From positions 1 through 51,355 of IMG/VR virus record IMGVR_UViG_3300025785_000023: a stretch of 51,355 nt of DNA, one strand, 5' to 3'. The position numbers and the translations under genes were made by a program. The notes beneath the pieces are model-generated. The model saw nothing but the letters and a program-made list of their open reading frames with translations, had not been told where the DNA came from and searched no databases. This DNA is from a virus. Positions 1-8,951 of the stretch are shown here, one piece after another (position 1 is the first letter of the stretch; each line of letters starts with the position of its first letter).

Positions 1-161
1 GCATTAACATTGGTATAAAGTATTCTTTGCCCACCAGGCGTTACACCATCCATAACATATACGTAATTTGTTGATTCATCGATGACAAATTCACCTTCAT
101 GACCAACAAGATTACCAATTTGAAGAGGGCTTATCTTACCAAAATAACGACGCAGAACCAT
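1..161 (-). CDS. Virion structural or fibre-like protein, 5' end only
   Basis: The gene starts at the ATG at 161 on the minus strand and runs off the left edge, leaving 53 codons. It begins MVLRRYFGKISPLQIGNLVG and continues with a stretch of the type GEFVIDESTNYVYVMDG. This 'gives a value, shows it on a label' pattern is common at the start of phage fibre and tropism-type proteins. An AGGA sequence lies about 9 bases before the ATG. A one-mismatch late promoter (GGTAAATA, 189-182) sits 20 bases upstream. The product type is inferred from this short stretch only; the rest of the gene is outside the window. Confidence 0.5.
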   Translation of the reverse strand, partial: MVLRRYFGKISPLQIGNLVGHEGEFVIDESTNYVYVMDGVTPGGQRILYTNVN

Positions 162-238
162 GCTTATATCCTAATATCTTATATTTACCATAATTTGAAT
201 GATTGCATACCTATGTTTTAACGCATACCAGAGAAGTA

Positions 239-244
239 TATAAT
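239..244 (+). promoter_or_regulatory. Sigma70-type -10 box for the DUF1127 gene
   Basis: A perfect TATAAT lies 67 bases before the ATG at 311. The -35 region is weak (TTTTAA at 17-base spacing, 3 of 6 matches). This suggests transcription by unmodified host polymerase, unlike the late structural genes around it. Sequence match only. Confidence 0.4.
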
Positions 245-257
245 GCAGTTAAATTTA

Positions 258-272
258 TATTGCACTGCAATA
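258..272. promoter_or_regulatory. Perfect 15-base palindrome, possible operator
   Basis: TATTGCACTGCAATA reads the same on both strands around a central C. It lies just downstream of the likely transcription start of the DUF1127 gene (TATAAT at 239-244), where a repressor would block transcription. No protein partner can be named; in an AT-rich genome a chance palindrome is possible. Confidence 0.3.
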
Positions 273-310
273 AATATGTGCGTAAAATGCATAACAAGTG
301 GAGAAAAAAT

Positions 311-472
311 ATGCAGAACCTATTAAATTACATATCAAAAAAACTGGCTGAACGCAATCGTTACCGTCGCACAGTAATCGAATTAAGTAACCTAACTAAT
401 CGTGATCTTGCAGATATTGGTGTTTCACGTTGCGACATTCCTAATATTGCTGCTGGATATATTCGTCGTTAA
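311..472 (+). CDS. DUF1127 family small basic protein (53 aa)
   Basis: The likely start is the ATG at 311, which has GGAG seven bases upstream (300-303). An upstream in-frame ATG at 203 would add 36 residues with no family resemblance. Residues 16-53 match the DUF1127 pattern: a YRR start, then ELSNLTNRDLADIGVSRCDI. DUF1127 proteins are common in alphaproteobacteria and some gammaproteobacteria. Several small members are linked to RNA binding and to small-RNA or mRNA turnover (family knowledge). The gene stands alone, with its own promoter and terminator, between divergent and convergent structural genes. That suggests a regulatory role aimed at the host, perhaps RNA metabolism, and acquisition from a host genome (inference). 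Confidence 0.75.
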   Translation: MQNLLNYISKKLAERNRYRRTVIELSNLTNRDLADIGVSRCDIPNIAAGYIRR

Positions 473-498
473 TTTTTTAATAAAAAATTAAGACAATA

Positions 499-524
499 AA
501 AAAGCCCCTTTTTAGGGGCTTTTT
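499..524. terminator. Bidirectional rho-independent terminator
   Basis: A perfect 10-base-pair stem, AAAAAGCCCC with GGGGCTTTTT, encloses a six-base loop. T-runs follow on the plus strand and A-runs precede it, so it can stop transcription in both directions. It lies between the convergent ends of the DUF1127 gene (472) and the gp23 gene (548). Confidence 0.9.
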
Positions 525-547
525 CTTTTTTGTAATCAAAACCAATA

Positions 548-1747
548 TTATTGGAATGAAAGGTTGCTTACTGCGATTTCACTTAGGTAGTCAGCAGCGT
601 TACCGAAGCTGGATGCTACGTTAGTCAATTCAATGTAACCATAACGAGTCATGAAGCCAACAACTGGTTCGAATGTTGATGGATCAAGGATAACACCACT
701 TGACATTAGAGGGATGTATGGGCAATAGAACGCAGCAGCATCTGCTTCGCTTGTACCCTTATAACCAACTAGTACTGGGATGGTATCAGTTGCATAGCTA
801 TCTACATAGATACGCATTGCGCCGTTTAGAGTACCAACGAACTTAGTGTTTGTTGGGGCTTCAAAAGCACCTTCAGTAGTACGAGCGAATGCTGAAGTAG
901 TTGCAGACTGTAGAACAGTCAATGCAGCACTTGAAACAACAGCCCAGTTACCTGCACCACGACGAGTACGTTGTGCAATTAGGTTAGCAGCACGGTTAAT
1001 TAGAACTGCTAGAGCAGCGTGTTCGTCACCAACGAATGTTGCAGTACCACTTACAGTAGCTTGGTTGAAAGTAAATTCACTTGCAGCAAGAGCACGTAGG
1101 CTGTAAAGGATTTCTTGATCGATTTCAGCAGTGATTTCTTGTGCCAAAGCTGCCATAATTTCAGCTTCGATATCTAGACCATGCATTGCTTGAGCGTCTT
1201 GAGCAGCTTCAAAAGTCCAACGTGCTGATAACTTACGAGTCTTAGCTTCAACAGGTTGCTTTAGAATCTGAACGTTCAAACGACGACCTGGTGTGCCTTC
1301 AAGTGCAGCAGTGAAACCAGCACGACCGTCTGCGCTATTAACGCCTGATGGAGCGCCTGAATAACCAGATGCAATCTTGAATGGTGAAAGTGCTTCGTCA
1401 TTGATGTTTGCATTGGTACCAAACTGTCCAGTACCATTGCTTGTGAAGCTATCTGCATAGCGAACACGTAGAGTGTGAATCTGCGCAACTGGTCCAGTCA
1501 TAGGCTGAACACCAACGATTTCGTTGGCAATAACAGTGGGCATAACACGACGGATAACAGGTAGAATAACACGATTAAGTGTTGCTACGTTACCGCTTGC
1601 AGTACCACCAGCAGTTGCATTTTCTGCTAGGTACTTCTTGGTATTTTCCAATACCATTGACATTGTAGTACGACGATTACCGCTTAAGCCTTCCAATAGG
1701 GCTGCTTTGGTTTCGTCCCAACGTCCTTCAATTAGTTCTTGTGTCAT
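548..1747 (-). CDS. 23: Major capsid protein gp23
   Basis: This 399-residue protein is a T4 gp23-type major capsid protein, the subunit of the head shell. It has the family features around residues 55-110 (VATLNRVILPVIRRVMPTVI, then an E-I-VGVQPMTGP stretch) and a conserved C-terminal region with VGFMTRYGY. It is shorter than T4 gp23 (about 521 residues). The N-terminus carries sites of the type used by the gp21 protease (LIE-G near residue 7, LLE-G near residue 20), consistent with processing during head maturation. It is the last gene of the minus-strand head operon, 18 bases after gp22, with GGAGAA as ribosome binding site. The terminator at 499-524 follows it. Confidence 0.95.
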   Translation of the reverse strand: MTQELIEGRWDETKAALLEGLSGNRRTTMSMVLENTKKYLAENATAGGTASGNVATLNRVILPVIRRVMPTVIANEIVGVQPMTGPVAQIHTLRVRYADSFTSNGTGQFGTNANINDEALSPFKIASGYSGAPSGVNSADGRAGFTAALEGTPGRRLNVQILKQPVEAKTRKLSARWTFEAAQDAQAMHGLDIEAEIMAALAQEITAEIDQEILYSLRALAASEFTFNQATVSGTATFVGDEHAALAVLINRAANLIAQRTRRGAGNWAVVSSAALTVLQSATTSAFARTTEGAFEAPTNTKFVGTLNGAMRIYVDSYATDTIPVLVGYKGTSEADAAAFYCPYIPLMSSGVILDPSTFEPVVGFMTRYGYIELTNVASSFGNAADYLSEIAVSNLSFQ

Positions 1748-1765
1748 AGGGTCTTCTCCAATTAA

Positions 1766-2863
1766 TTAGTTTCTTATTAGTCCAGCCAGACGCTTCATTT
1801 CAACAATGTTGTTTGAACTCTGATCTGCTTTAACAGTACGATCACCAGTTACTTCTTTACGGTTTTCTGCAATCATTTCCTTTTTAACAGGACTTGATAC
1901 AGTACCTTCCATAACTGGATTGAGATACTTTTTAAATGCTGCGTCTAATTTATCTGTTGGGACTGATTCCAGCAGTGTTGACATCACAGCGGCTTTTTCT
2001 TTGCTTAGCGGACCAAGCAAATCGTTGATTTTGCCTTTTCTTTCGATACTTTCGTTGATGCGGCGTATTTCATCATTTTTCTTCTTAACTTCAGTCATTG
2101 CACGTTCTGATTGCTCACGCGCTTCGCTAAGTTGATTCATCATTTCATTCATCTTCTTAGTTAGCTTGTTAATATCAGCACGTTCGTTAAGATAGCTTGC
2201 ACCGAATTCAGTTGCAAAAGCTTCGAAAATCTTGCGACCGAAGTTGTTTTCTTTTGCTTCTTGAATATCAGTTTTAAGTTGAGTTAATTCTGAACGCAGA
2301 TGGGTTGTAACTGTATTTTCTACAAGAGCACTTGCTTTCTTAACAAAACTATCACGAAGAGTTTCTAACTTCTTACGACCTTCAGTTACTACTGCAACCT
2401 TAGTACGTGCGAGATCAGCCTTGTCTTGTGCAAATTCTGAAATTTCAGCTTGCAGGTTTTCAGCAACAAATGCTTCTAACTTTGCAATATTCTTTTGCAT
2501 ATTGATACGGTCATTGCGTAGTTCGCTAACTTCACTAGCTAGTGATTCACTTAAATAAGAATCGAAATTCTTAGCCTTGTTGATCATTTGCTGTGTAAAT
2601 TTTACACGATCTTCGCTAACTAATTCACGTTCTGCTGCAATCTTGCGAACTTCAGCAGTTAGTGATTCATTAACCATCTTGTCCAGAGCCTCTACCATAA
2701 CAGCACGGTCATGTGCATAGCGACCTGCCATTTCTTCACGAATTTCTGCACGAATTTCACCACGTGCTTCATCTAGCTTAGCATTCCATGCTTCTTCTAG
2801 AGTCTTACGAGTGTCTTCATTCAGAAGTCCGCTTTCTAGTAATGGTTTTAGAGCTTCGAACAT
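1766..2863 (-). CDS. 22: Prohead core scaffolding protein gp22
   Basis: A 365-residue, highly charged, almost entirely helical protein that should form long coiled coils (E/K/R/A-rich from about residue 15 to 290). This fits the T4 gp22 internal scaffold, which shapes the prohead and is then degraded by gp21. It is longer than T4 gp22 (about 269 residues). It lies between the protease gene (15-base gap) and gp23, the T4 order 21-22-23. A GGAG sequence precedes the ATG at 2863. Identity rests on position and composition plus the N-terminal pattern of a short hydrophobic helix followed by an acidic coil. Confidence 0.85.
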   Translation of the reverse strand: MFEALKPLLESGLLNEDTRKTLEEAWNAKLDEARGEIRAEIREEMAGRYAHDRAVMVEALDKMVNESLTAEVRKIAAERELVSEDRVKFTQQMINKAKNFDSYLSESLASEVSELRNDRINMQKNIAKLEAFVAENLQAEISEFAQDKADLARTKVAVVTEGRKKLETLRDSFVKKASALVENTVTTHLRSELTQLKTDIQEAKENNFGRKIFEAFATEFGASYLNERADINKLTKKMNEMMNQLSEAREQSERAMTEVKKKNDEIRRINESIERKGKINDLLGPLSKEKAAVMSTLLESVPTDKLDAAFKKYLNPVMEGTVSSPVKKEMIAENRKEVTGDRTVKADQSSNNIVEMKRLAGLIRN

Positions 2864-2878
2864 TAATTTCTCCTGAAC

Positions 2879-3505
2879 TTATATCTTTAATTCAGCAATA
2901 AACTTACGGACTGATTCCTGTAAGTATTTCTGAACTCGTTGATCTTTATTTAAATCTTTAGCCATATCCAGAATACGTTGCCCACCATTCATATTCATCA
3001 GTCCTTCATAGACTGCAGTTGGGTAGGCATTAGGTGCGCTGGGTTGTGCTACAATATCGACAGTAACGATATCAAAATCGCTTACTGCGCCGTCATGTTC
3101 ATTAACATTACCTGATCCACGACTGCTTACTCCTAGTTTAACACCACTTTCTAACATGGTGCGAACTAAATTACCCATTGGGGTGGGCAAAATCTTCATC
3201 TTTCCAAAACCATTTGGTCCATCTAACCACATTTCTGTAATCATGTGACTTACACGGTCAAGATTGATACGTAGGTTGGTTGGGTGATCTACTTCACCCA
3301 ACACACTATAACCTGTTTTAATTTGCTTGTTTAACGTTTCAATAGCACGATTGATTTCATTGATAGGATATACACGTTGGTTAGCGTTCTTAACGCCACC
3401 TTGGATACAAATACCCTTCAGATAAAGGTTTTTACCTTCATCTGAATGAGTCATTTCCATCATAGCCTGATCGTAACTGAGATGCTCTACTAGCAAATTA
3501 TTCAT
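2879..3505 (-). CDS. 21: Prohead maturation protease gp21
   Basis: A 208-residue protein, close to T4 gp21 in length. This serine protease cleaves the scaffold and capsid N-termini inside the prohead. Visible family signatures are GEVDHP with the likely catalytic His74, and GVSSRG with the candidate nucleophile Ser127 or Ser128. A DIVTVDIVAQPSAPNA stretch follows and ends the protease core. The gene sits between the acidic core protein and gp22. AAGGAAAG precedes the ATG. Confidence 0.92.
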   Translation of the reverse strand: MNNLLVEHLSYDQAMMEMTHSDEGKNLYLKGICIQGGVKNANQRVYPINEINRAIETLNKQIKTGYSVLGEVDHPTNLRINLDRVSHMITEMWLDGPNGFGKMKILPTPMGNLVRTMLESGVKLGVSSRGSGNVNEHDGAVSDFDIVTVDIVAQPSAPNAYPTAVYEGLMNMNGGQRILDMAKDLNKDQRVQKYLQESVRKFIAELKI

Positions 3506-3517
3506 TTTCTTTCCTTA

Positions 3518-4369
3518 TTAGCGAGGTAAAACGTCTTTCTTATTAACGTTTGGACCGCCGCCTGTAGCGAACTTGCCTTCTGCGCTTTGTGGCTTCTTAG
3601 CATTTGAGAAAGCCTTACCAGCGTTTGCACCTGGTACGTTTTCAAAATTGCCTGCGCCTTTTAGCTTGCCTTCGCCCTTGCTATATTCATTGCTTGGACC
3701 TTTATAAGCCTTGCCATCTGGGTCTTCGTTTGAAGATTTCTGTGCGATGTTCTTTGCAGTGCCGCCCATGTCGTTCTTGCTAGCAACTACGCTCTTCTTC
3801 TGAGTTGAAGACTTGTAGCTATTAACTGCACCAACTGGCATGCCTTCGCTATTGCCTGGGTTTGCAACCTTTTCTACGTATTCACGAACAACACCTTCTT
3901 CTGCAAAATCTGGATCGTGTGAGCCATCATGATGTTCTGGCTCATCTTTTTCATCAGCCATTAGCTTTTCAAACTCAGCCTTGAGTTCGTCAAGTGCATC
4001 TTCAAGGTCCATAACACGGTCTTCCATGCCACCTTCGCCTTCTTCATGACCCATGTCCATATCACCATCGGTGTCCATGTCCATGTCGTCATTGTCGCCC
4101 ATATCCATATCCATGCCATCATCATCATGACCCATACCTTCATGGTCAGCTTCAATGTCATGCATCATGTCATCAGTTTGATCCATGCTGCCTGCTTCGT
4201 CCATGTCATGGTCATAGTTTTCATCCATTTCATCTGACATTTCTTCAGCAATTAGATCATTATAAAGTTCACGGCTCTTTCCAACAACAATGTTGTGGAA
4301 TAGTTCTTTAGCCTTTTCTACATCGTCATTGATGATGTATTCAATAAGTTGTTCGTAACTATTACGCAT
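3518..4369 (-). CDS. Acidic prohead core protein (gp67/gp68 position)
   Basis: A 283-residue protein in three parts. Residues 1-45 form a helical segment (YEQLIEYIINDDVEKAKELF) of the kind seen in prohead core proteins of marine T4-like phages. Residues about 46-125 are extremely rich in Asp, Met, His and Glu, with MDMD-type repeats (coding DNA about 4040-4220). Residues 160-283 are polar, with many Lys, Gly, Asn and Ser. In T4 the genes between 20 and 21 are the acidic core proteins gp67 and gp68. The position and acidity match, but direct homology to either is not clear. The acidic part could help pack the core or bind cations (inference). AGGAG precedes the ATG. Confidence 0.6.
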   Translation of the reverse strand: MRNSYEQLIEYIINDDVEKAKELFHNIVVGKSRELYNDLIAEEMSDEMDENYDHDMDEAGSMDQTDDMMHDIEADHEGMGHDDDGMDMDMGDNDDMDMDTDGDMDMGHEEGEGGMEDRVMDLEDALDELKAEFEKLMADEKDEPEHHDGSHDPDFAEEGVVREYVEKVANPGNSEGMPVGAVNSYKSSTQKKSVVASKNDMGGTAKNIAQKSSNEDPDGKAYKGPSNEYSKGEGKLKGAGNFENVPGANAGKAFSNAKKPQSAEGKFATGGGPNVNKKDVLPR

Positions 4370-4398
4370 ATGTTAAACTCCTGTGGGATTTTGTCCTA

Positions 4399-4406
4399 TG
4401 TTTATA
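4399..4406 (-). promoter_or_regulatory. Weak late-type promoter element
   Basis: TATAAACA on the minus strand differs from the T4 late element TATAAATA at one position. It lies 29 bases before the ATG of the acidic core protein. The spacing differs from the 17-19 bases seen at the better sites, so this is a weak candidate. Confidence 0.25.
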
Positions 4407-4463
4407 TTTAATAACTATTATTAAATATATCTTCAAATAGGTTGATTTTGACGAATTTGTGAA

Positions 4464-4688
4464 TTATAAACCTGGTTGAGGTGCGGCTGTTGTGCCATAC
4501 TGCTTTCTTACTCGTCCAATTTCTTCTGCATACTCAACATTCCGTTGGTCATTCATTTTACGCAATTGATTAATTTGTGCAAGTGTTAATTTAGTTTTGC
4601 GCAAGTCAGTCATTTTAGATACACTATTATCATGGCTTAAGTCTTGATATTCACCATTGTTATCATTAAACATCTCATTTAACAGCAT
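4464..4688 (-). CDS. Small conserved T4-like head-module protein (74 aa)
   Basis: The function is not known. The protein has an N-terminal MLLNEMF stretch, an acidic linker, and a helical segment (DLRKTKLTLAQINQLRKMND). This resembles a small protein often found beside the portal gene in marine T4-like phages (recalled pattern, not searched). The C-terminus is polar. It lies between the portal gene and the acidic core protein, where T4 has gp67, so a core or portal-associated role is plausible. AGGAAA lies about 9 bases before the ATG. A 94-base gap separates it from the next gene; apart from the weak promoter there, nothing else was seen. Confidence 0.6.
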   Translation of the reverse strand: MLLNEMFNDNNGEYQDLSHDNSVSKMTDLRKTKLTLAQINQLRKMNDQRNVEYAEEIGRVRKQYGTTAAPQPGL

Positions 4689-4721
4689 ATTAAAATTTCC
4701 TAGTGAATTTATTTAGTGTAG

Positions 4722-6509
4722 TTATGCGCCGCCACCCAATGCCGCACCTGCAGTAGCGCCACCTTGCGCACCGCCTGCTCCACCAGTTGGACTTGGTACG
4801 CCGCCTGCACCAATTTCACCACCTGGTTCTGGCGGTGGTCCGCCTGCTGGCGTAGCTTCTGCGCCTGCTCCTTCGATATCGCCAATAGTTTCAATATCTG
4901 TATTGATGCCACCAGGTGTTACACCAACGTTACGCAAATCTGCGCCTTGCATTTGTGATTCTGGTTGTCCTTCACTACGTTCTTCATGCCACATTTTATC
5001 ATTTTCAGCAAGTTCAACTTCACTTAGACCCAAATATTTCTTAAGCATAAAACGCTTACTCAAATAATCTGTTTGATTAATTTGAGTAAAACCAGCAATA
5101 CGACTAGCATTTAGTTCAATTTCACGATATGCTGCAAAGTTTTGTGGCTCGTTGAAACGTAATTCAAAGATACTATTATCAAGATTAAATCCACGATGTT
5201 TTAAAAACAACTTGAATTCATCATCAAATTTAGGTGAAATATATTTCTGTAAGCGTTTGCAATATTCATTAAAACGATATTCTTGAATAAGTGCAGTTGT
5301 TACTTTGCCATCTGTAAATGAACGATCACTATCTTCTGGACCTGTTGGCAAATATGAACTTGGAATACGTAACGCACGAAACATCTTATTAGTAAAGAAT
5401 CGTAGATCGTCAATTTCACCAAGATTTTGACCACCTGGTAGTACTTCTACACTACTACCACGACCTTCTGCAGTTTGTGGAAAGAAGAAATCTTCATTCA
5501 TGCTCATTGGATTATATGAAGCATCCATTAAATTTTGCCCACCACCACTTTGTGTTGGAATACGACGCTGATTGATTTCATTCTTAACACGCTCAACAAA
5601 TTGCATTGCAAGATGTGCTGGCATGTTGCCTACGTCAATCTTGAACATTCTACGTTCAGGCGCACGAGAGATACGATAGATTAGAATGGCGTCTTCTAAT
5701 AGTTCTTTTTGCTTGAATACTTTAAAGATAGCTTCAAACAAACTAACGCCAAACGGCCAGTTAACATCTAAACCTTCTGTCAAACTAAGATGAACGACAT
5801 GTTCTGCAGCAACAGGAAACTCATTATTTCCTGCACCAAAACGTGTGTTCGGTGAAAATACTTCACCACCTGCAGTATAACTACGACTACCACCCATATA
5901 TGGTGCAAATGCATAAGAATCATTTGGACCAGGTGGTCTTGTAATAGTATTGTTTTGTAGATTAGGATTCAAATCACGGATATAGTAAATTTCTGGAACT
6001 TTACCCTGACTTTCATTGACAATAACTTTAGATACACGATTCATTTCAGTCCAAAACCATTTATAGGTTTCTGGATCACGAACAAATACTTGGTCGCCAT
6101 ACTTAAGAGTATTGCGGAAAATTTTAAACATACGCTGATCAAATTCGTTTAGATTATACCAAGATTTTAATTGATCCTTTAGGATCATAATTTCATTCTG
6201 AGTTGCATCCTCGTGAAAATGCAAATCAAATGCAGTCTTGGTATCGTCACTAATTTGTGTGCAGAACTCACTTATAATGTCAAGTGCGCTATTAGCTTCA
6301 CTATCTAAATCCATATTTTCATATTGAGTATAACGATCAATACGATTAGGATGTCCGCTATAAACATCTGGCAACATAGATTGGTAATTGCGATATGCAG
6401 CATTAGCCTGTGAGCCAAGATAATTATAACTGCTATAATCTGTTACGCTGCCATTAACAGGACTATATGCCCCATCATTTACAATACGCCAATGCTTTTT
6501 CCAACCCAT
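4722..6509 (-). CDS. 20: Portal vertex protein gp20
   Basis: A 595-residue T4 gp20-type portal, the dodecameric ring at the head vertex through which DNA is packaged and to which the neck attaches. Conserved stretches include NRIDRYTQYENMDLDSEANS near residue 55 and GDQVFVRDPETYKWFW near residue 138. An AILIYRISRAPERRMFKIDV region near residue 275 is followed by RIPSSYLP near residue 395. The last 75 or so residues are a Gly/Pro/Ala-rich tail without counterpart in T4 gp20 (about 524 residues). The gene has a consensus late promoter 19 bases before its ATG and an AAGG binding site. It starts the capsid operon. Confidence 0.95.
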   Translation of the reverse strand: MGWKKHWRIVNDGAYSPVNGSVTDYSSYNYLGSQANAAYRNYQSMLPDVYSGHPNRIDRYTQYENMDLDSEANSALDIISEFCTQISDDTKTAFDLHFHEDATQNEIMILKDQLKSWYNLNEFDQRMFKIFRNTLKYGDQVFVRDPETYKWFWTEMNRVSKVIVNESQGKVPEIYYIRDLNPNLQNNTITRPPGPNDSYAFAPYMGGSRSYTAGGEVFSPNTRFGAGNNEFPVAAEHVVHLSLTEGLDVNWPFGVSLFEAIFKVFKQKELLEDAILIYRISRAPERRMFKIDVGNMPAHLAMQFVERVKNEINQRRIPTQSGGGQNLMDASYNPMSMNEDFFFPQTAEGRGSSVEVLPGGQNLGEIDDLRFFTNKMFRALRIPSSYLPTGPEDSDRSFTDGKVTTALIQEYRFNEYCKRLQKYISPKFDDEFKLFLKHRGFNLDNSIFELRFNEPQNFAAYREIELNASRIAGFTQINQTDYLSKRFMLKKYLGLSEVELAENDKMWHEERSEGQPESQMQGADLRNVGVTPGGINTDIETIGDIEGAGAEATPAGGPPPEPGGEIGAGGVPSPTGGAGGAQGGATAGAALGGGA

Positions 6510-6528
6510 TTGTAAATCCTTGTAGAGA

Positions 6529-6536
6529 TATTTATA
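6529..6536 (-). promoter_or_regulatory. Consensus T4-type late promoter for the portal gene
   Basis: A perfect TATAAATA on the minus strand ends 19 bases before the gp20 ATG at 6509. This is the element recognised by gp55-type late sigma factors, and a gp55 gene is encoded at 21408-22241. Confidence 0.75.
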
Positions 6537-6550
6537 GATATGATGGGGGG

Positions 6551-8902
6551 TTATGCAATTCTTACACTTGTATCTTTTGTATGACGCACAACTTCATTGG
6601 TTGCAGAAATTAATAAATCCATCTTACGATTAAGTGTTTCTAAGAAATTTGCGGATGCTTCTGCATATTTTGTGTTATCACTGCTCATAGCAGTGTTGTT
6701 TAAAAGTGTAGCATCTACTGCTGCAGATTGTGGATTATTAGCATAACTATCTGCCATTTCGGTCAGCATAGATGTTAAATTTTCAGGTAACACTGCTTCT
6801 GTGCCATGTAGTTTTGCAAGATAACCGCTGCTTGGTCCGCTTGAAATACCACCACTAGCAAATCCCAACATACCAGCAAGACCACCTAAACCTTCTAAGA
6901 CACCACCAATTATGTTTAATGGAATACCAGCAGTAGCACCAACTCCTGTTACATCAGCAGCAATACCTACTCCTTGAGTTACCATGCCTGCTCCAGTTAA
7001 TGCTCCACTTAAGTTACCCGGTGTGCCTAACCAATTTGTAATTTTACCAAATAATGTATCAGAATCTTGACTATTAGGTTTTTTTCCAGAAATTGCAGAT
7101 ATTGCACTTGCTATATCACTTGTTGCTGTTTTAATACCATCTGCAAATTTTGTTAATACACCGCTTTGTAAAAATTCAGTTTGGATAGCCAAGTTCATTT
7201 GTCGAACACTATCTGCTGCTTGATTCATTGAAGCAGTTACAGGGTCTGTGCCAGCTTTTGCTTTTGTCAATGCATCAGTTTGTTTATCAAATGCTTCAAC
7301 TGTCAATCCTGTTTGCGACACTACATTGCCAAACACAGTGTTAATATCACCCACAATTCCGCCTACACCAGCACGAGCAGCCGCACTTAATGGTACAAGT
7401 TTATCAACATTATCACTGAAAACCTTACGCAAGTTTTCAACAGAACCAACTGCGCCACGTGTTGTAGTTGCTAAATCGTTTGCAGGATTATTAATAGCAT
7501 CGATTGCGCCTTTAAAAGCATCGGCAGCGCCAGGCAATTGCATTAGCGAACGAATTGCAGGATCAGTGCTATTAGTAACACCAGCAAATTGTTGCTTAAA
7601 TGCTTCAGCTAGCTTACCACTTGGATCAGCTTTTTGAAAAATTTCCAATTGTGCTTGGAATTTAGCAACAGCATCTGGTCCCATCTTTTGTAGCTTTGCA
7701 TAAACGTCAGCATCAAATGCAGCACGACGATTTCGTTCCTGTGCTTTTCTTGCATCTTCGCCAGTAATACCACTTAATACTTTTAAATTGCTTGCATAAT
7801 CGCCTGTGGATTTTGCTAATTCTTCTTCACTTGCGCCACGCAAACGATTTGTAGCAGCAAAGTTAGCCATAGTATCTGCGATTAAACCTGCTTGGTCTTT
7901 ATATTCAATGCCTAAGTTACGCAATCCTTGAGCAATGCCAGTTTGACGCATTACCATGCCAACTTGACCCATTTGCTTTGCAGCTTGGATAATACCGCCG
8001 CCGCTTGCTGTAAGTTGTTCAGCACTTGATTGTAACACGTCAGCAAACTCAGGCAGTGTTAAATTTACATCTTTTGCTGCACTTTGCATTTCAGTAATAC
8101 CGCCAGCAAATGTAGCGCCAACTGCGTTTATCTTACCAAATGCACCATATACCATATTAAGTTCATTGGTAAGAACTGGCATTACTTTTGATAATGCTTC
8201 TGCACCTTTACCAAATATACCAAGAGCGATGCCCGCACCTTGTGCAAGACCACCAGCTACTTTAAGAGCAGTTCCATAACTGCCAGTCATAGTAGAAGCA
8301 GTTTTTGATGCTGCTTGACCAACAGAAGTTAAACCTTGTCCTACTTGCGAAGATGCAGAGCCAACTACACCAAGCGTAGTTTGTAATAAAGCACCACCTT
8401 GTGCAATTTCACTGCCAGCACCTCGGTATCCACTTATAATACCACTAACTACTGTTCCTAACCCACTTAAAACTTTACTTGAAGTGTCTATAATTTTTGC
8501 ATTACGCAAACGAACAGCTACTTCTTTTTCTTGTGCAGCTTCGCTTTTTTCAAGTTGAGCAATCTGCTCTTCAATTTTTACGCCTAATTCAGGAAATTGG
8601 TCTTTAAGTGTTTCAATTTTAAGTTTAGCATCTTGTATAGCAATATTTGCTTCAACATCGCTTAGTCTTTTTTGCTTTTGAGCATTAGTTGCTTCTTTAA
8701 CTGTTTTTGTATAATCAATCGCAGCTTTCTTTATAAGCAAATCTTGATCAATTATGCCTTGCTCTCCTCGTTGGAGAGCTTCCATAGATTTACGAACAGA
8801 TTCAATAGATTTATCCAATCCACCAAATCTGCTATTTGCTGAAGTTAATTTATCAACTAAAGTTTCTAGTAATTTTTCTAGATCAGCATTATCTATAGCC
8901 AT
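6551..8902 (-). CDS. Tail tape-measure protein
   Basis: A 783-residue protein. Residues 1-130 form a charged coiled coil (Q/E/K-rich). Residues about 135-260 are a hydrophobic Gly/Ala/Ser-rich region. The middle (about 270-560) is helical. A second hydrophobic Gly-rich stretch (about 630-690) is followed by LAKLHGTEAVLPEN, a motif frequently found near the end of phage tape-measure proteins. The tape measure sets tail length and is ejected on infection; gp29 has this role in T4 (about 590 residues). It diverges from the gp26-like chaperone candidate at 8952, a typical partner. No good Shine-Dalgarno is visible before the ATG; a CATAAATA element lies 30 bases upstream. Confidence 0.78.
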   Translation of the reverse strand: MAIDNADLEKLLETLVDKLTSANSRFGGLDKSIESVRKSMEALQRGEQGIIDQDLLIKKAAIDYTKTVKEATNAQKQKRLSDVEANIAIQDAKLKIETLKDQFPELGVKIEEQIAQLEKSEAAQEKEVAVRLRNAKIIDTSSKVLSGLGTVVSGIISGYRGAGSEIAQGGALLQTTLGVVGSASSQVGQGLTSVGQAASKTASTMTGSYGTALKVAGGLAQGAGIALGIFGKGAEALSKVMPVLTNELNMVYGAFGKINAVGATFAGGITEMQSAAKDVNLTLPEFADVLQSSAEQLTASGGGIIQAAKQMGQVGMVMRQTGIAQGLRNLGIEYKDQAGLIADTMANFAATNRLRGASEEELAKSTGDYASNLKVLSGITGEDARKAQERNRRAAFDADVYAKLQKMGPDAVAKFQAQLEIFQKADPSGKLAEAFKQQFAGVTNSTDPAIRSLMQLPGAADAFKGAIDAINNPANDLATTTRGAVGSVENLRKVFSDNVDKLVPLSAAARAGVGGIVGDINTVFGNVVSQTGLTVEAFDKQTDALTKAKAGTDPVTASMNQAADSVRQMNLAIQTEFLQSGVLTKFADGIKTATSDIASAISAISGKKPNSQDSDTLFGKITNWLGTPGNLSGALTGAGMVTQGVGIAADVTGVGATAGIPLNIIGGVLEGLGGLAGMLGFASGGISSGPSSGYLAKLHGTEAVLPENLTSMLTEMADSYANNPQSAAVDATLLNNTAMSSDNTKYAEASANFLETLNRKMDLLISATNEVVRHTKDTSVRIA

Positions 8903-8932
8903 TTTTTTATCTTATTAAATACCTTTATCAAT

Positions 8933-8940
8933 TATTTATG
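8933..8940 (-). promoter_or_regulatory. Late-type promoter element for the tape-measure gene
   Basis: CATAAATA on the minus strand fits the NATAAATA form of the T4-like late promoter. It lies in the 49-base divergent gap, 30 bases before the tape-measure ATG. The opposite strand has only a one-mismatch ATTAAATA (8914-8921) for the plus-strand gene. Confidence 0.45.
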
Positions 8941-8951
8941 GAACTTAAAAA

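Noticed and set aside
3961-4237. Overlapping open frames on both strands within the acidic core gene
   Set aside because: They are shadows of the trinucleotide-like MDMD repeat and encode implausible Trp/Met or His/Ile runs.
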